DNA of 64,000 nt from Heloderma charlesbogerti. Lineage: Eukaryota; Chordata; Lepidosauria; Squamata; Helodermatidae. The notes beneath the pieces are model-generated. The model worked only from the letters and a program-made list of their open reading frames with translations. It searched no databases and had not been told where the DNA came from. Position 1 is the first letter of the stretch. Every line of letters begins with the position of its first letter. Positions 43,732-53,583 of this stretch are shown here, in pieces. The stretch covers positions 248,001 to 312,000 of the forward strand of contig JANEZZ010000734.1 of assembly GCA_026122225.1 (NCBI GenBank), written 5' to 3'. The position numbers and the translations under genes are program-made.

Positions 43732-44582
43732 GGAACTCCTTTTCCCAGTAAGCGATGCAGTGGCTCAGCAATGGTAGCCATTTGTGGAAGAAACACATCG
43801 TAGAAATTGAGAAGTTCCAAGAAGGCTTGAAGTTCCTGCTTTGTTTTTGGAACAGGTGCACTGTGAATGGCATGCATTTTTTCATCAGTGGGGTGAATGC
43901 CAGAAGCATCAATATAATGGCCCAAAAATGTTATGCTGGAAGTTCCAGTTTCACATGTCTCCTTTTTTACATGAATGCCGGATGCATCAAAATGATATAA
44001 GACTTCTTGAAGTCGTTCAGCCAGTTCTTCCTCTGTTGAACCCATGAGCAGGACATTATCAAAATATAGTACAACACCTGGAATTCCAGAAAGTAGGGTT
44101 TCCATGAATTGTTGGAACAGTCCAAGGGCCACAGAAATTCTGAATGCCCCTCAATGAGTGATTATTGTTTGGGCATCTATCAATTGTTGATATGCTTGGG
44201 CCGGATCAAGTTTTGCAAAGACCCTCCCTCCACCAAGAACAGCGAGGAGTTGATTGACAGCAGGTACTGGGTATGGATGCTGCTTAAGCGCCTTATTCAC
44301 AGTGCACTTGTAATCCTCACACAGTCTCACCTTCCCATTAGGCTTGAATACTGGTACAACGGGCATAGCCCACTGGGTCTGTGTAACTGGCTCTAGCACA
44401 CCTTACTTGATAAGGTGCTCAAGTTCTTCTTCAATTTCCCCCCGCAATGCAAAAGGCACATTCCTGGCTTTCATGCAAATTAGTGCAAGAAATGGATCCA
44501 TCCACTGGCTTCCCTTTGTATTCTCCCAATTCTTCAGAAAACACCCTCAGAAATTTATCAACAATTGCTGCATTCATTTGTG
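43713..44582 (-). pseudogene. Gypsy reverse transcriptase, broken, catalytic motif altered
   Basis: The upstream part has WAMPVVPVFKPNGKVRLCED and GGGRVFAKLDPAQAYQQL (motif A, catalytic aspartate). The downstream part has GIPGVVLYFDNVLLMGST, where the usual YxDD is YFDN at 44054-44065, so the second catalytic aspartate is lost. Then FLGHYIDASGIHPTDEKM and TKQELQAFLELLNFY. A stop lies near 44405 and a frame break near 44140. Confidence 0.88.
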
Positions 44583-44586
44583 AAAT

Positions 44587-44853
44587 TTAAATCTCTGCAC
44601 AATAACTGAAGGATTTGGTGAGAAATGTATCTTCAATCATCCTAAAAGTCTTAGTTTTGGGTGAGGCAGGAGCAGTGAGAGAACTTCTAATGGCAAATGT
44701 CTGCGGCTCACAGACAGTTAAGAGCACAGCTCGCTTTTGTTCAGCATTAGCTATCTTATTTGCTTCAAAATAGAATGAAAGCCATTCTGCATAAGGATCC
44801 CAGGAAGCAGGTCGACTAACATCGAACTCTTTACTACGTCCAAAAGCAGACAT
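44587..44853 (-). pseudogene. Gypsy gag N-terminal fragment
   Basis: Begins MSAFGRSKEFDVSRPASWDP and continues YAEWLSFYFEANKIANAEQK and RAVLLTVCEPQTFAIRSSLT, typical of the start of gag in this type of gypsy element. It stops at the deletion joint near 44587. The nucleocapsid zinc knuckle and protease are absent. Confidence 0.82.
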
Positions 44854-45002
44854 TTTGATTTTAATTCTATCTTTTTAAAAACACAGCAGTTGCTCAAGCT
44901 CTTAACTGGGTCTAGCTGACTGCTTACCAGTTAGCAATGTAAATGGATTTGCAGTCCTTGCTGCCTGTATAGCTGTCAGTATCCCATCCTCATCACCAGA
45001 AA

Positions 45003-45204
45003 TGGTTGTATAGGTAGAGGGAATGACTGCAAGAGGACCCAGCAGCCCTCAAACACAACTGTCCTTTATTTATCACACACAGAACTGAAGAACGTAGCAG
45101 AATCTCCACCCACTGTTGATACTCCCAACTCTACAGGAGCTGCCAAGGTTCAAAACAATAACTAACCCACAGTATTGCCCCCCCCATCCCCAGGATACAT
45201 AACA
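45003..45204 (-). repeat. 5' LTR of the gypsy element
   Basis: Minus strand starts TGTTATGTATCCTGGGGATG and ends CTACCTATACAACCA. The sequence just inside, TTTCTGGTGATGAGGATGGG on the minus strand, sits where the primer-binding site belongs; the tRNA is not identified. Confidence 0.9.
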
Positions 45205-45209
45205 AAGAG

Positions 45210-45417
45210 AGAGACATATTCCAGCTCCCTATTCCCACATCAACTATTTCATGATTTTTCAACCAGTCATTTTCTCTCAGTACAGTGGGTTTGAACTAAT
45301 CACTGTTACTAATTCCAAAGTTTGGCCCTAAAAATGGGCCTAGAACCTTATAGTTAACCAATGCAGCTTGGCCACAATAACTGTGATATGATCTCCCCAG
45401 GTTTTGTGTCCAGGTTG
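45210..45417. other. No recognised feature
   Basis: A short spacer. Confidence 0.35.
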
Positions 45418-46558
45418 TAGGGATGTCGGAGAATTTCTCCACGAATCTCCGGGAGGCCGAATGCCAACGCATTGGGCCCCCTGAAATTGGTGGGGAAATT
45501 CTCCGCCCCCCGCACCCCCCCCCCGGGACGGGACTTACCTTGTGCGAATGTCCCTTTCGGCGGCGGGTCCCGGCGGCGGTTCGGCGGCGGTTCGGCGGCA
45601 GTTCGGCGGCCGGTCTTCCGACCAGCTGCCGCTGCCGCCATTTCCCAGTAAAGTAAAAAAACAAAACAAAACCCGTGATAGGCTACATAAATCTTTACGT
45701 AGCCTTAGGGATGGCGGAGAATTTCTCCCCGAAACTTCGGGGGGCTGAGCGCCAACGTGTTCGGCCTCCCGAACAAGTTTCGGGGAGAAATCCTCCGCAC
45801 CCCCCCACCCCCCGCACTCCCTATGGGGGCCGCCATTCGCGTATGCGCTTTTTTTTTTTTTTTTAAGTCACCTGTGATAGGCTACGTGATGATTCACGTA
45901 GCCTATCACGGCTGACTTTGCAGATCTAGCCGTGATAGGCTATGTGAATCGTCACGTAGCCTATCAGGGGGCGTTTTTTTTTTTTTTAACTTTCGCGTTC
46001 GCGGCCGGGCGAGGCGGCAAGCCTCCCCCCCGGCCTGAATTTCGGCCGGGCGAGGCGGGAAGCCTCCCCCCCGGCCTGAATTTCGGCCGGGCGAGGCAGG
46101 AAGCCTCCCCCCCGGCCTGAACTTCGCAGGGGGAGCAGCGAAGCGCTCCCCCCCACCGCGAACAAGCTGTGTGAAAAGGTAAGTGACTTTCGTCCACCCC
46201 TACGTAGCCTATCACGGCTAGATTTTCAAAGTCAGCCATGATAGGCTACGTAAAGATTTACGTAGCCTATCATGGCTGACTTTGAAAATCTAGCCGTGAT
46301 AGGCTACATAAATCTTTACGTAGCCACGTTTGTTTGTTTTTTTACATAACTTTTTTCTTTCGCAGCCGGAGAGGCGGGGCGCTCCCCCCCGGCCAGAATT
46401 TCGGCAGGGAGGGATGGGACGCCTCCCCCCCGGCCAGAATTTTGGCGGGGAGGGACGGGGCGCCTCCCCACCCGCCAAGAATTTCGGGGGGAGAAACAGA
46501 GCACCTCCCCCCCCGAAAACAGCTGCGGGACCAGGTAAGGGACTTTCGTCCATCCCTA
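45418..46558. mobile_element. TAGGGATG-family element (outer), possibly chimeric
   Basis: Starts TAGGGATGTCGGAGAATTTC (X-type) and ends GGACTTTCGTCCATCCCTA (Y-type), with CAGGTAAGGGAC inside the right end. The flanks are CCAGGTTG and GTTTACTC, which do not match, so the two ends may come from different insertions joined by recombination or deletion. It contains the nested element 45706-46202. Its own middle is a series of GATAGGCTACGTAAA/TTTACGTAGCC palindromes. Confidence 0.8.
45706..46202. mobile_element. Nested TAGGGATG-family element, half palindrome lost
   Basis: Starts TAGGGATGGCGGAGAATTTC and ends TTTCGTCCACCCCTA. The exact duplication CGTAGCCT flanks it (45698-45705, 46203-46210), lying inside a GATAGGCTACGT palindrome of the outer copy. 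At 497 bp it is about half the size of its closest relatives: the X arm joins directly to CTCCCTATGGGGGCCGCC, so the left half of the central palindrome is deleted. Confidence 0.92.
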
Positions 46559-46572
46559 GTTTACTCTTTTAG

Positions 46573-46808
46573 CAGGGGTGGGCATAGGTGGCCAGGATAG
46601 GGCTCCTGCACTTTTAACAGCTGTGTAGAAGAAATAATTTTGGCAGGTGCAGCTGGCTTTGCCTTTGGCCACCCTAGGTGAGCATCTTGTGGTCCTTCAG
46701 AGGTTTTGGTCTTCAGCTCTCATCAGCCCTCACCATTGGGTATGCTAGCTAGGGCTGATGGAAGCTGTAGGCCAAAACATCTGGAGGGCTACTTGTTGCC
46801 CACCTCTG
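46573..46808. repeat. hAT fold-back element (CAGGGGTGGGCA family)
   Basis: Starts CAGGGGTGGGCATAGG and ends TTGTTGCCCACCTCTG. TCTTTTAG (46565-46572) and TCTTATAG (46809-46816) match 7 of 8. The interior has AGCTCTCATCAGCCCTCACC facing GCTAGGGCTGATGGAAGCTG. Confidence 0.8.
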
Positions 46809-46816
46809 TCTTATAG

Positions 46817-47929
46817 GGAAAAATAGTGTGTCGGTCTTGGGAACACTTTTGCAGGGTGTGTGTGATTGTGTGTGTGTGGGGGGGATCCACAGCCTTTCCA
46901 GGGATCCACAGAGACTGCAGTACTTATGCACAGCCTCGCTTAAGCTTTCACTCCATACACACCATTTCTGTAATAAGCCTCTAGTCCATACATCCGATTC
47001 CTGCCATAATGATAGGGATTTTGCAACATAAAAACTATGACTTCCTTAAATATGTGATTAGTTAGCTGTACATATTTTACTAACATTTATGAATTTGACT
47101 CACACACATTGTTGTTTTTTAACTGAAGCAACAAGAGCTACCAATTTGATTGGCACTTGATCAGAAACATCTGTCCTTGTATTTGTCATCTGGCGGATAT
47201 AAATAGCAACACAGGTTTCTTGGAATTCCTTAATTTCTTCATGCAAAGAATTGTTAAAGCGTACTTGCAAAATAGAGGTCTTTAGACAGGAAGTCTAATT
47301 TGTTAATATTTTTCATTACTCATGTAAAAGTCATAATCCAAGAAGCCTGGACCAACAGGAAGGACGTGAATGAGGAGAAAAGCCTGAAATAGCTTGTTGA
47401 CAGAGTGTATATTTAATGTACATTTCAGCTACAACATCCACCGGAGTGTTGTAGAGTTCATCCTGTACTGTGTGATCTTGCATCCCTGGGGATAAATCCT
47501 GGCTCAATTTTCACAGCTCTAGTTGCTACCCGCTCTTCCAGAGGAAGCGATGTGTTCACCCCTGAACTGTAAACATTGCAACAGGGGAGGAAAGCATCAG
47601 GGAGGACAGTGGAGCACCCACAAACTTTTTTTCATGGAGCGATGCAGGAAGATTGAATGTTTCTAGTTGCAAGGCCATCCAAGAAGCCTTATGCTATGCT
47701 TTGTCTGCCCACCTAGAAGAGAAAATGACGTCCATACTAGAGCGCCACAACGGTGGACAGATGCACCACTCAAGGTGCTGTGTAAACCCAGTTTCTCCAA
47801 CCAGCCCTCTTATGAGGAGACCTGCAGGACAATGGACCATAGATAAGGTGGAATCAGTGAAGAGGATAATGCCACAGCCCTCAAAGCCCCACTCATTTTC
47901 ATATTGCCTACTAAGACGGTAAAAGGGAT
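46817..47929. other. No recognised gene or repeat
   Basis: A short GTGTGTGTGGGGGGG stretch near 46870. Nothing else recognised. Confidence 0.4.
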
Positions 47930-48265
47930 AGGGTGGCCACTTACAAATCACCGAAGAAAAGGAAATGTGTCACCAAAAAAATACAAAGGAGGGCACAGAT
48001 TTGCACAAAATTTGCACATGCTGCTTTAGATGCATATACACAAATTTAGAAATAACTGTTATTTAAACAGAAATATAAGACATCTCACCATAGTGGGGGA
48101 GACTGTGACCAGGTGACCTGTGTGCCTGCAAAGCCTCCTGTCCAGGTGCTAGCTGCTGATGGGCAGCTTCAAGACCCTGCTCTTCCTTCGTATGGTTCTC
48201 TATCTTTAAAGTCCTCTAACAGCCCTTTCAACAGAGGACTGTCCTTTGTATAAATCCTGTTCAGG
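47930..48265 (-). repeat. Dispersed GTGGCCAC/GTCCTCT family, copy 5
   Basis: Begins AGGGTGGCCACTTACAAATC and continues CATCTCACCATAGTGGGGGA, CAGGTGACCTGTGTGCCTGC and AACAGAGGACTGTCCTTTG. Truncated at the right. Confidence 0.65.
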
Positions 48266-48784
48266 CATTCTTTACCTGAACAGAGCAAACATGCGAGGAC
48301 AAGAAGCACTCCAGCCCCACCCTTCTCCTTTGTTGCATCCATCACCTTCTACTCATGGAAGGTGACTGTCGGAAGGGAAAAACATCCTGTATCCATGGAA
48401 GCTCTTCACATGAGCCAGCATGCAGGTACAGAGTGCCTGAATAGGGCTATGGTCACCCTAGAAAGTAACAAATAGGCACATAGTTGTATTGCTATGCTTT
48501 GCTTTGCTTTGTTCAGGGTATTTTTAAGAGGAGGAATAAACAAGAGAGGAAGAGAATAGGATGGTGGGCGAAAGATGGACAGAGAACAAGAATAAGAAAT
48601 AAAGAAAGATGGAGAGAAGAAGAGAATTAAATAGAGGCAGACAGGAAAGAAAAAAGAGAAACACAAACGTATATGGTAAAAAATTAAAAATGAGAACTAC
48701 ATTGTGGTTAAAAGTGTATCCTGGGTATGAAATGGTTTGAAGACTACTGCAATATCTAGTCCTTCACTGAAAATAAGGTGGATT
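48266..48784. other. No recognised feature
   Basis: A purine-rich stretch (48530-48665, AGAAAGA-like) and little else. Confidence 0.4.
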
Positions 48785-48990
48785 TACAGGGGGACAAAAA
48801 AGAGGGCCCAGATTTGAATGAAAATGTGCACATGCTAATTTACATGTGTGTATATATGCAAATTTAGAAACTACTATAAATAGCAATAATATCCCTCTCA
48901 CCATAGTGGGTGACAGTGTGATCAGGTGACCTGTGTACTTGCTCAGTCTTCTGTCCTGGTGCTACAGGTAACAGTAGAGTTGCAGGGGAA
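48785..48990 (-). repeat. Dispersed GTGGCCAC/GTCCTCT family, copy 6 (partial)
   Basis: TATATATGCAAATTTAGAAA, CTCTCACCATAGTGGGTGAC and CAGGTGACCTGTGTACTTGC follow the family order; both ends are lost. Confidence 0.55.
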
Positions 48991-50492
48991 AGTACTTTAA
49001 GGTTGGCTAAAGTTAAGCCACACACCATAGTAAAATAAAATATATTTTCACTAAAGGCAGATGAAAGTACAAAAGCAAGGAAGTATAGAAGAGGTGGACA
49101 TCTGTGTAACAAAATGTTCTTTTTAGGATCCCATAATTTTTATTTTTTTTTAGGTCAGTGTGTCTAGCTGATCATTGTTACATTTGAAAATATGATAATC
49201 AAAGTTGCTGAAGGATAAGAAGAAAAGAGGCAAAAACCCCTCATCCGTTTTCATCTGTCGTGATTTCTGACTCCATATATTTTACATAGATTGAACAACA
49301 TGTTCATATTTGGTACTTCACGTTGGTCATGAACTGGTTTTGCTACATCTCTCTTTGACATGCAACAAAAATACACAGACTAGCTAATAAATTACTTCCA
49401 GTTTTGCTCTTTGTGTGGATTTGATACAGATTGCCCACTGATGTTATAAAAACTATCCACAAAAGAACACAGGCTCTAAATGGAAGATTGTATGCACCAG
49501 AGGAGTGAGCTTTTGAAATAGCCTCCCAAAGTCCCAATGAAAACTGAGAGGCAAGTTTTCTTAGTCTTATTAGTGAGGCTGTGTGATGACCTTCACAATG
49601 GTAGTGCAGTCCGAAGATAGTGCGAGTGGCTCTGGATAGCAGCCATCACGCTGCCTCAAAGAGGGATTGTAGCTTGCTGTCCCTCTCAGCCACCCCCACC
49701 TCCAAAAACTCAGCTATTGCTGACCTGCAGATATGCATTCCCATAATAATCCCAGGCTACAACCAATTTAAATAAAATGAGACTAGGAAAAAGATTAAAC
49801 TTAATTTTATCTCTATTAGATCTCTGAGTTTGTAAATAAGTAATGCCTTGCATTATACTCATTATAGTCATATGTTCTCTGCTCCAGAAGTGCAGACGGG
49901 GGAGGGATATTCTATTAGAAAAGTATCTGCGCTGTTCTGATTTGAAGGATGAAGGACCACAATAATCTTTTAGCTCACAGAAAAGCATAAATAAGTAAAT
50001 CAATGCAGAAGATGTATGAATAGCCTCTATGATGCCTCCGTATGAGTGTGGAGAATTCCTGTTCTCGAAATGCATGGCTCCCTTTTCAGAGAGGACAATG
50101 GGACCCCCCCACACACACACACACTCCCTGGTCCTTGAGGCAGTGAACCAACAGATGCTTTGAATTGCAGCCTTCCTGTTCTTGTTGCTAGAACATGCTA
50201 ACCTCTCTGAAATTTGTCGCTAAAATGTATTTCTTATAGCTGTGTTAATCAGTGCTGTTTTGTAGCAGCTGAGTTACATATGTGGTCCCCAAAGTATAAA
50301 CTCAATTTGAGGTTTACCAGCACCAAGGGCAGTTTTCCTCCTGATGCCAATAGCAAATGCAGGGGCCGTAATCCAGATTGGGACCACAGTGGAGAGCAAA
50401 GGGTTACTGTCTCCCCAAAATCCCAGTCTAGATTGGGCCCCCTCCATCTACTATTTACTCTTTAAAAAAATGTATACATGCAATTGCTAACT
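48991..50492. other. No recognised gene or repeat
   Basis: Contains a short (CA)n run at about 50108-50126. Nothing else recognised. Confidence 0.4.
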
Positions 50493-50500
50493 GTGTAAAT

Positions 50501-51173
50501 CAGGAGTATCGAGCCTCGGGCCTGAAAGCCAAATCTGGTTCACCTGAGGTCCTAATCCAACCTTCTGGGTTTCCCGACACTGCCCCACACCCTTTCCCCT
50601 GGCCCCACCCCTTTCCTCCGATCACAGATGGTTTGGTAATTTCCCAGCTTTTATGCAGTAAAGGTAAAGGTGTCCCCAACCAGTCGTGTTCGACTCTAGG
50701 GTGCGGTGCTCATCCCCGTTTCTAAGCCGAAGAGCCAGCGCTGTCCGAAGACGCTTCCGTGGTCATGTGGCCGGCATGACTGAACACCGAGGTGCACGGA
50801 ACGCTGTTACCTTTCCCGCCGAAGCGGTACCTATTTATCTACTTGCAAGTTCTTGCTTTCGAACTGCTAGGTTGGCAGAAGCTGGGACTGAAGACGGGAG
50901 CTCACTCCGTCACGCAGCACTTGGGTCTCGAACTGCTGTCCTGCCGACCTTCCAGTCTGCAGTTCAGCGTCTTAACCACTAAGCCACCGCGGTTCTAAAA
51001 GGTTGAAACCCCTCTCCTACAGCTGAGTTACCTGCAGTAAGAGTTTTTAGCGTAAATATGCTGATATTCCCCCCGCTTTTGCCTTCAGCTCCACCCATCA
51101 CTTGAACGCAGTACCAGAGCCTTTCTCCAAAACTGAAATTGGCCCTTGGACTGAAAGAGGTTCAACACTCCTG
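50501..51173. mobile_element. hAT non-autonomous element split by a SINE
   Basis: Starts CAGGAGTATCGAGCCTCGGG and ends GAGGTTCAACACTCCTG, an imperfect terminal inverted repeat, with the exact 8-bp duplication GTGTAAAT (50493-50500, 51174-51181). A SINE occupies 50658-50995. Without it the element is about 335 bp. No transposase. Confidence 0.88.
50658..50995 (+). repeat. Squamate tRNA-derived SINE (GGTAAAGGTAAAGG type)
   Basis: Starts GTAAAGGTAAAGGTGTCCCC and contains GTCGTGTTCGACTCTAGG, TCCCCGTTTCTAAGCCGAAG, ACCTATTTATCTACTTGCA and GCTTTCGAACTGCTAGGTTG, the standard order of this SINE. It ends CTTAACCACTAAGCCACCGC, a tRNA-like tail rather than a BovB tail. I recall this as a Sauria/Squam-type SINE but do not fix the subfamily. 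Confidence 0.85.
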
Positions 51174-51181
51174 GTGTAAAT

Positions 51182-52334
51182 GATGCCAGGTCTACTTTGG
51201 CTCATCGTTGTCAGTGGAGAAAGGGTAACTGGAGGATGAGTACGGAAGTCAGGTAAATGGACAATCTGGGAAGAAAGTACTGATATGTCTGTATGACTGA
51301 CTAGGAGGAGAAGTTTTCTAGGGCTGGCTGGGTTCAATTTTCAGTGTGAAAAGGGGACTTTGGCCCCCCCGATTATGTTCTTGATACCACCCAAATCTTG
51401 TTGTTTTGCACTGCTTCACTCCTATTCACTGCGTCTCTCAGCGGCTGCTCTGGCAAAAGTTTGTTTTGAAAAAGAGGGTTCTCTTCCTAGCGGTATGATG
51501 TCATGGCACTACATACCAGTCAGACCTGACTCCCAGCCCTCACTCTGAATGGAAAGATGTTTTAATTTGAAATGGAGGAGAGTGGTTTTTAGGAGGCTTG
51601 AGTACCCCCGCCCCGCCATGAAATGCAGTCACATACCAATACCTCTCCCCTGCAGTTTCTGCTCAGCTCTATAATTTTCATGGTATTTGGAACTTGGAGA
51701 TTTTAGGGGGGTAACTGATGTTATAATGAGCGGTTCTTAAATAGGATTTTGCATTTCATTTCTGCAGTTAAAATGCAAAACCAACATTGCCTACAATGTA
51801 CCCTGCTACCTTCCATTTCCAATCCCACATCAACAACAATTCCTGGTGTAATTTGCAATGCAATGCACTCTGGACTGAACTAGCTGCCCCAGTTCTATAT
51901 GTGTGAATGAGAATCCCCACTTCAGTTATAGGTATTCACTGATAGCTTGGAAATATTGTTCCCTTCCATCACCCTGATTATTAGTCTGGTTAGGTGGTTA
52001 ATGGATGACAAGGAGTGTTTTAAGTGATCTTGAATGTTCTTGTTCTTATAATCAAGGTCAAATTATCTGAATTATGGTGCCCACAATAATCTCAGAGGAT
52101 TAAACCTTTCATACCACTGGATGATATGGTGCTACTTCTGAGGGAGAAAAATTGCCTATTACTATTAGTATTTATTTATCATTGTCATCTTAATCTTATT
52201 TAGTTTCATAACAATCCTGCAAGAGAAGGCATTATTACTGATGATGAGTTGAGCATGAAAGATAATGGTTTTCAAAAGGTTGCTCAAGCAGTTCATAGCT
52301 AAATTGAGATTTACACAAAGTTCAGCATTCGTTA
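51182..52334. other. No recognised gene or repeat
   Basis: Nothing recognised. Confidence 0.4.
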
Positions 52335-53420
52335 GCTTCTTAACATAAGAAGAGTCCTGCTGGTCAGACCAAAGGCATATCGCATCCAGCATTCTGCTTT
52401 CACAGTGGCCAGCCAGATGTCAATCAGAAGCCCACAAGCAGGACATTACCAAAATAGCTGCCCCCACACATATTCCTTAGCACCTGGTATTCAGAGGCCT
52501 ACTGCTTCTGATATTGGAGGCAAGACAGAGCCATCATGATTAGTAGCCATTGATAGCCTTATCCACCATTAATTTGTCTAATCCCCTTTTAAAGCCATCC
52601 AAGTTGGTGGCCATCACTATATTTCATAGTAGTGAATTCCATAGTTCACCTATGGTGCTCTGGAAAAAAGTACTTCCTTTTATCTGTCCTGAATTTCCTA
52701 CCATATATTTTTATTGGATGACCCCAGGTTCTAGTATTATGAGAGAGGAAGAAAAATGTCTCCTTATCTACATTCTTCACACCATGCATAATTTTATACA
52801 CTTCTATCATGTCTCCTTGTGATACGTTCCATGGGGTTTTCTTGGCAAGAATACTGTGAGAGCTGGACTCTAAGGAAGGCTGAGCGCCGAAGAATTGATG
52901 CTTTCGAACTGTGGTGCTGGAGAAGACTCTTACGAGTCCCCTGGACTGCAAGGAGGTCAAATCAGTCCATCCTAAAGGAAATCAACCCTGAGTGCTCATT
53001 GGAAGGACAGATAATGAAGCTGAAGCTCCAATATTTTGGCCACCTAATGCGAAGAGAAAACTCCCTGGAAAAGACCCTGATGCTGGGAAAGACTGAAGGC
53101 AAAAGGAGAAGGGGACGGCAGAGGATGAGATGGCTAGATAGCATCACGGATGCAATGAATATGAACTTGAGCACGCTCCGGGAGAGAGCGCAGGACAGGA
53201 AGGCCTGGCGTGCTATGGTCCATGGGGTCACGAAGAGTCGGACACGACTGAACGACTGAACAACAACAACAACATCATGTCTCCCTTACTTGCCTTTTTC
53301 TCAGCTAAAAAGCCCCAATCATTGTAACCTCCTCTCCTCATAGAATTGCTCCAGCGCTTTGATAATTTTGTTTGCCTTTTCTGCACCTTCTCCAGTTCTA
53401 CATATCATTTCTCAGTTCAA
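52335..53420 (-). mobile_element. CR1 LINE 3' end, split by BovB
   Basis: Minus-strand translation shows the end of the CR1 frame (GDMIEVYKIMHGVKNVDKET, FFFLSHNTRTWGHPIKIYGR). The 3' UTR follows at lower coordinates (plus strand CTGCTGGTCAGACCAAAGGC, CAAGTTGGTGGCCATCACTA). BovB 52817-53272 interrupts it within the coding end. Confidence 0.85.
52817..53272 (+). mobile_element. Short BovB insertion with inverted 5' piece
   Basis: Positions 52855-53272 are the BovB 3' end in direct orientation (GAGAGCTGGACTCTAAGG, through AAGAGTCGGACACGACTGAA and (ACA)n). Positions 52817-52854 match the reverse complement of a BovB 5' segment at 26794-26829 (TGATACGTTCCATGGGGTTT). ATCATGTCTCC occurs just before and after, giving a target duplication of about 11 bp inside CR1. 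Confidence 0.85.
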
Positions 53421-53583
53421 ATAATCAATGAACCATGGTACCAATATGATGAAAACCAGTGGAGGTGACTTAATTCTTAAAGGGACTGGATAATGAAAGG
53501 TGTAGGTGCAGAGGCCGACTGGCACCAAGAACACAGATTTTGCCCGCAGCCTACATCAGTACCAAACAAAGTAGCAACTGCGT
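53421..53583. other. No recognised feature
   Basis: A short spacer. Confidence 0.35.

Larger units (their letters stand above)
41639..45204 (-). mobile_element. Ty3/gypsy LTR retrotransposon, deleted and frameshifted
   Basis: Two LTRs of about 183 and 202 bp bound it and AAGAG flanks it (41634-41638, 45205-45209), the 5-bp duplication expected of an LTR element. On the minus strand the order is 5' LTR, leader, gag start, reverse transcriptase, RNase H, integrase, 3' LTR, which is the gypsy order. The rest of gag and the protease region are missing at about 44585. A purine tract (GGCAGGAGGAA on the minus strand) adjoins the 3' LTR and could be the polypurine tract. Multiple frameshifts mean it is dead. 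Confidence 0.93.

Noticed and set aside
52819..53259. A 146-codon intact protein gene
   Set aside because: The frame begins in the inverted BovB piece and continues through the BovB C-terminal tail; it is a chance fusion within a dead LINE copy.
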